Shown here: one piece after another, positions 62,332-64,000 of the stretch
How positions within the stretch are numbered: the first letter of the stretch is position 1
Layout: each line of letters begins with the position of its first letter
Assembly (NCBI GenBank): GCA_028280565.1
Contig: JANQLQ010000067.1
Span: 19,963 to 83,962 of the forward strand
DNA length: 64,000 bases
Origin: Fulvivirga sp.
GTDB taxonomy: Bacteria; Bacteroidota; Bacteroidia; Cytophagales; Cyclobacteriaceae
Direction of reading: 5' to 3'
Program-made: the position numbers and the translations under genes
Notes under the pieces: generated by a model
Database searches by the model: none
Told to the model about the DNA's origin: nothing
The model's input: the letters and a program-made list of their open reading frames with translations, nothing else

Positions 62332-62567
62332 CGCTCTACGGCACGGACTGGTGCCTGAAATCTTCTGCATTGAAGAACGGCTTGCAGTCGGCATGGGTAG
62401 ATTTTGAATACCATAACGTAGAACAAGACGAAGAAGCAGCCGAAGAGATAAAAGCACAATACAATGGGGAGCTCAAATTTCCCGTGATCAAACTGGGCGA
62501 TCAGTACCTCAAAAATCCCTCTTGGGGACAGCTCAGGGAAGAATTGAAAAAACAAGGGAAGTTGTAA
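62313..62567 (+). CDS. Monothiol glutaredoxin-like protein
   Basis: An 84-residue thioredoxin-fold protein with the active-site segment TDWCLKS (one Cys, CxxS type), a cis-Pro in KFPVIKLGDQYL and a C-terminal helix. Such proteins act in thiol exchange or iron-sulfur transfer. The first codons lie inside the end of the Kef-type antiporter gene, so the two are translationally coupled. It may sense or set the thiol state that gates the transporter. Confidence 0.82.
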   Translation: MEGSNVTLYGTDWCLKSSALKNGLQSAWVDFEYHNVEQDEEAAEEIKAQYNGELKFPVIKLGDQYLKNPSWGQLREELKKQGKL

Positions 62568-62606
62568 AAGCATCCATGTATTTAATACCCGGAAAGCCTA
62601 TCAAAA

Positions 62607-63230
62607 ATGAAGAACGCAGCGGCTATGAACCCAGTGTTTAAAAACTTCCTTCACCAGTTTACCTCTTTTACCCCAGGGGAGCTGGACCGGATCGATTCAT
62701 GCTTCCACGATCTTTACATCGCCAAAGATAAGCACCCGGTACGGGAAGGGCAGTATTGCCGTCACCTAGCCTTTATCGTAAAAGGATTACTGCGTGTGTA
62801 TTATTGGGACCGGGGGAAAGTGGTCACCCGCTACCTAGGTATGGAGCCCTCTTTCATCACCTCTTTGAGCAGTTTCATCAGCCAAGTCCCGGCAAATGAA
62901 AACATCGAGGCACTGGAGGATTCCCATTTACTCATCCTATCTTACGAGGATATGCAAGAGCTTTGTAAGGAATACCACGCTTGGGAGACATTATACAGGA
63001 AAGTGCTGGAGTTCATGTTTATGTGTACAGAAGAGCGTATTAGGGGGTTCATTACGAAAACCGCGGAGCAGAGATACCAGGTCTTATGCGATGAACGTCC
63101 ATCGCTCATACAGCGGGTCCCGCAAAAGTATATCGCTTCGTATATTGGTGTAGCTCCCCAGTCCCTAAGCAGGCTTCAAAAAACAGCCTATGAAAAAATG
63201 AAGCTGGCTAATGTGAGTAATCGGCAATAA
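62607..63230 (+). CDS. Crp/Fnr family transcription regulator
   Basis: A 207-residue regulator. An N-terminal cyclic-nucleotide-binding-type beta barrel (about 20-130, FIVKGLLRVYYWDRGK and ITSLSSFISQVP) is followed by a dimer helix and a C-terminal helix-turn-helix (about 165-200, VPQKYIASYIGVAPQSLSRLQK). No Fnr-type cysteine cluster is present in the N-terminus, so it probably does not bind an iron-sulfur cluster. An alternative Met at 62625 gives a slightly shorter protein. It may control the preceding antiporter/glutaredoxin genes. The ligand is unknown. Confidence 0.88.
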   Translation: MKNAAAMNPVFKNFLHQFTSFTPGELDRIDSCFHDLYIAKDKHPVREGQYCRHLAFIVKGLLRVYYWDRGKVVTRYLGMEPSFITSLSSFISQVPANENIEALEDSHLLILSYEDMQELCKEYHAWETLYRKVLEFMFMCTEERIRGFITKTAEQRYQVLCDERPSLIQRVPQKYIASYIGVAPQSLSRLQKTAYEKMKLANVSNRQ

Positions 63231-63276
63231 CTGCGTGAAGATTTGAGCTAAGGTCAAATAGTCTCGATTGAACATG

Positions 63277-63467
63277 AGTGTTAAGTTAAGCCTCACATGA
63301 CGTACGGGGTACAGGATGAGTTATGGTTGAGGTATTGATCAGTAGGCAATCGGCAAAGGGCAATAGGCAAAAAATTATAGGGTTGCCGATTGCTTTTGCC
63401 AACTGTTGACTTTAAGGATGGAATCGGAAAAAATAGTCAACTGTCCAATTACACTTAACTTAACACT
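63277..63467. mobile_element. R4 element, copy 2: MITE-like with terminal inverted repeats
   Basis: 191 bases bounded by AGTGTTAAGTTAAG and its exact complement. It is homologous to the reverse complement of 25801-26003 throughout, with small indels. Shared pieces include TCAGTAGGCAATCGGCAAAG-like sequence, GGTTGCC, GACTTTAAG and GGAAAAAATAG. No open frame and no clear target duplication were found. Confidence 0.75.
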
Positions 63468-63769
63468 AAATCCATCCAAAACCCATACCTAAGAATGTCA
63501 TTCCTTACTTTCTAACATCGTCTTGCAGCCTAGGCGTGACAAGGAATCTGTGAAGTCATGAAAGGAAAACGCAGTACACGCAAAAAAAGGTTTACGTTCA
63601 AAAAGACAGCAGATCCCTGCTCTCGCCCATCGCTTACCCTGCAAGGCCGATAGAATGACCATAAAGAAGGTTTTTTTCATTTTTTACGAGGGTACATCAA
63701 GGGTTCCTTTACCATTAAATCCCTGCCTATAAAATAATTGAGTCTGAAAAAGAAGTAGCACTAGAGTAT

Positions 63770-63926
63770 CATTGAAAATTCAAGTGGCGTATGGAGGGGG
63801 ACATCCAGGAACAGCGCGGCACATTTGAGGCCCTTGGATAAGCGGCCTATGGGATTGGATAGCGCGTTTCGAGGGGAAAATGGGCTTGGTTCCTGGCGCC
63901 TTTTTCTTTTGGTTCGTTTTCTTTTG
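63770..63926 (+). repeat. Dispersed repeat R1, copy truncated by the group II intron
   Basis: It runs from ATTGAAAATTCAAGTGGCGT through GACATCCAGGAACAGCGCGG, GGGCTTGGTTCCTGGCGCC and the first arm of the TTTTCTTTTG hairpin. The sequence then switches to group II intron. The missing right half is expected beyond the window, on the far side of the intron. Confidence 0.7.
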
Positions 63927-64000
63927 GTCGAGTAGGTAAGGGGACCGAAGTCCCCAAACCTCTCACAGAATCGTACGTGAGCCTCTCGGCTCATACGGCT
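63927..64000 (-). mobile_element. Group II intron, 3' end (domains V and VI), continues past the window
   Basis: Read on the minus strand, the last 40 bases start AGCCGTATGAGCC, GAGA, GGCTCACGTACGATTCT, the hallmark domain V hairpin with its AGC triad near the 5' edge. A domain VI-like hairpin follows (GGGGAC-TTCG-GTCCCC, then TTACCTACTCGAC), ending in AC as group II introns do. The 3' splice site is placed at 63927/63926. One base in domain V departs from the usual pairing (a C opposite A). The intron-encoded reverse transcriptase, if any, lies outside. Insertion in a terminator-like hairpin suits class C. Confidence 0.75.

Noticed and set aside
62607..63230. Fnr-type oxygen sensor for the dehalogenase genes
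   Set aside because: The protein is of the Crp/Fnr family but shows no N-terminal cysteine cluster, and it lies 20 kb from the rdh genes.

Overview
The window comes from a member of the Bacteroidota, most likely a free-living Cytophagales-type bacterium. The evidence is a SusC-like outer-membrane receptor, type IX secretion proteins (PorT, and a PorE-like TPR/propeller/OmpA protein), DUF5606 and SiaB/SiaC-family proteins, and dispersed intergenic repeats of a kind common in this phylum. The phylum is well supported; the order is inference. No rRNA or tRNA gene, CRISPR array, complete insertion sequence or replication origin was seen.

Layout. 1-6035: tail of an astacin protease, then a leftward envelope regulon (Spy-like protein, ECF sigma factor, anti-sigma-like protein, second Spy-like protein, TonB-dependent receptor), DUF456 and HEAT-like genes. 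6594-8524: saccharopine dehydrogenase and cytidine deaminase. 8604-22400: a rightward signalling cluster with a PilJ-type sensor, orphan CheR and CheB, GAF proteins, a SpoIIE phosphatase with SiaB and SiaC partners, a TerB-ABC transporter, a lipoprotein and a secreted protein. 22470-35387: housekeeping and envelope genes (esterase, SDR, porT, ubiE, PorE-like, engB, DUF5606, fbp, aspartokinase, GT-C-like protein, lipoprotein).

35704-55457 is the accessory heart of the window. An MntA/HepT toxin-antitoxin pair is followed by a reductive dehalogenase cluster (two Tat-exported RdhA catalytic subunits, an unknown membrane protein, a short RdhB-like anchor, a NosR/RdhC-like flavoprotein and a 32-residue membrane peptide). 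Next come 2-oxoacid:ferredoxin oxidoreductase subunits korA-korB and a HigBA pair. Then comes a tight nine-gene run (47207-55457) holding three different Rieske fusions: Rieske-ThDP enzyme, Rieske-glutamate-synthase FMN domain, and ferric-reductase-type membrane domain-Rieske. A cation/proton antiporter, a DM13 protein, two tiny membrane proteins and two unrecognised proteins lie between them. I know of no characterised pathway with this gene set, and it is the best candidate for an undescribed system.

56169-63230 holds redox enzymes (aldo/keto reductase, Tat-exported enolase-superfamily enzyme, SDR, F420-reductase-like protein), a Kef-like antiporter overlapping a glutaredoxin-like gene, and a Crp/Fnr regulator. 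Spacers are rich in four repeat families, called R1 to R4 here. R4 is a MITE-like element with 15-bp terminal inverted repeats. The right edge carries the 3' end (domains V-VI) of a group II intron lying on the minus strand inside an R1 copy.
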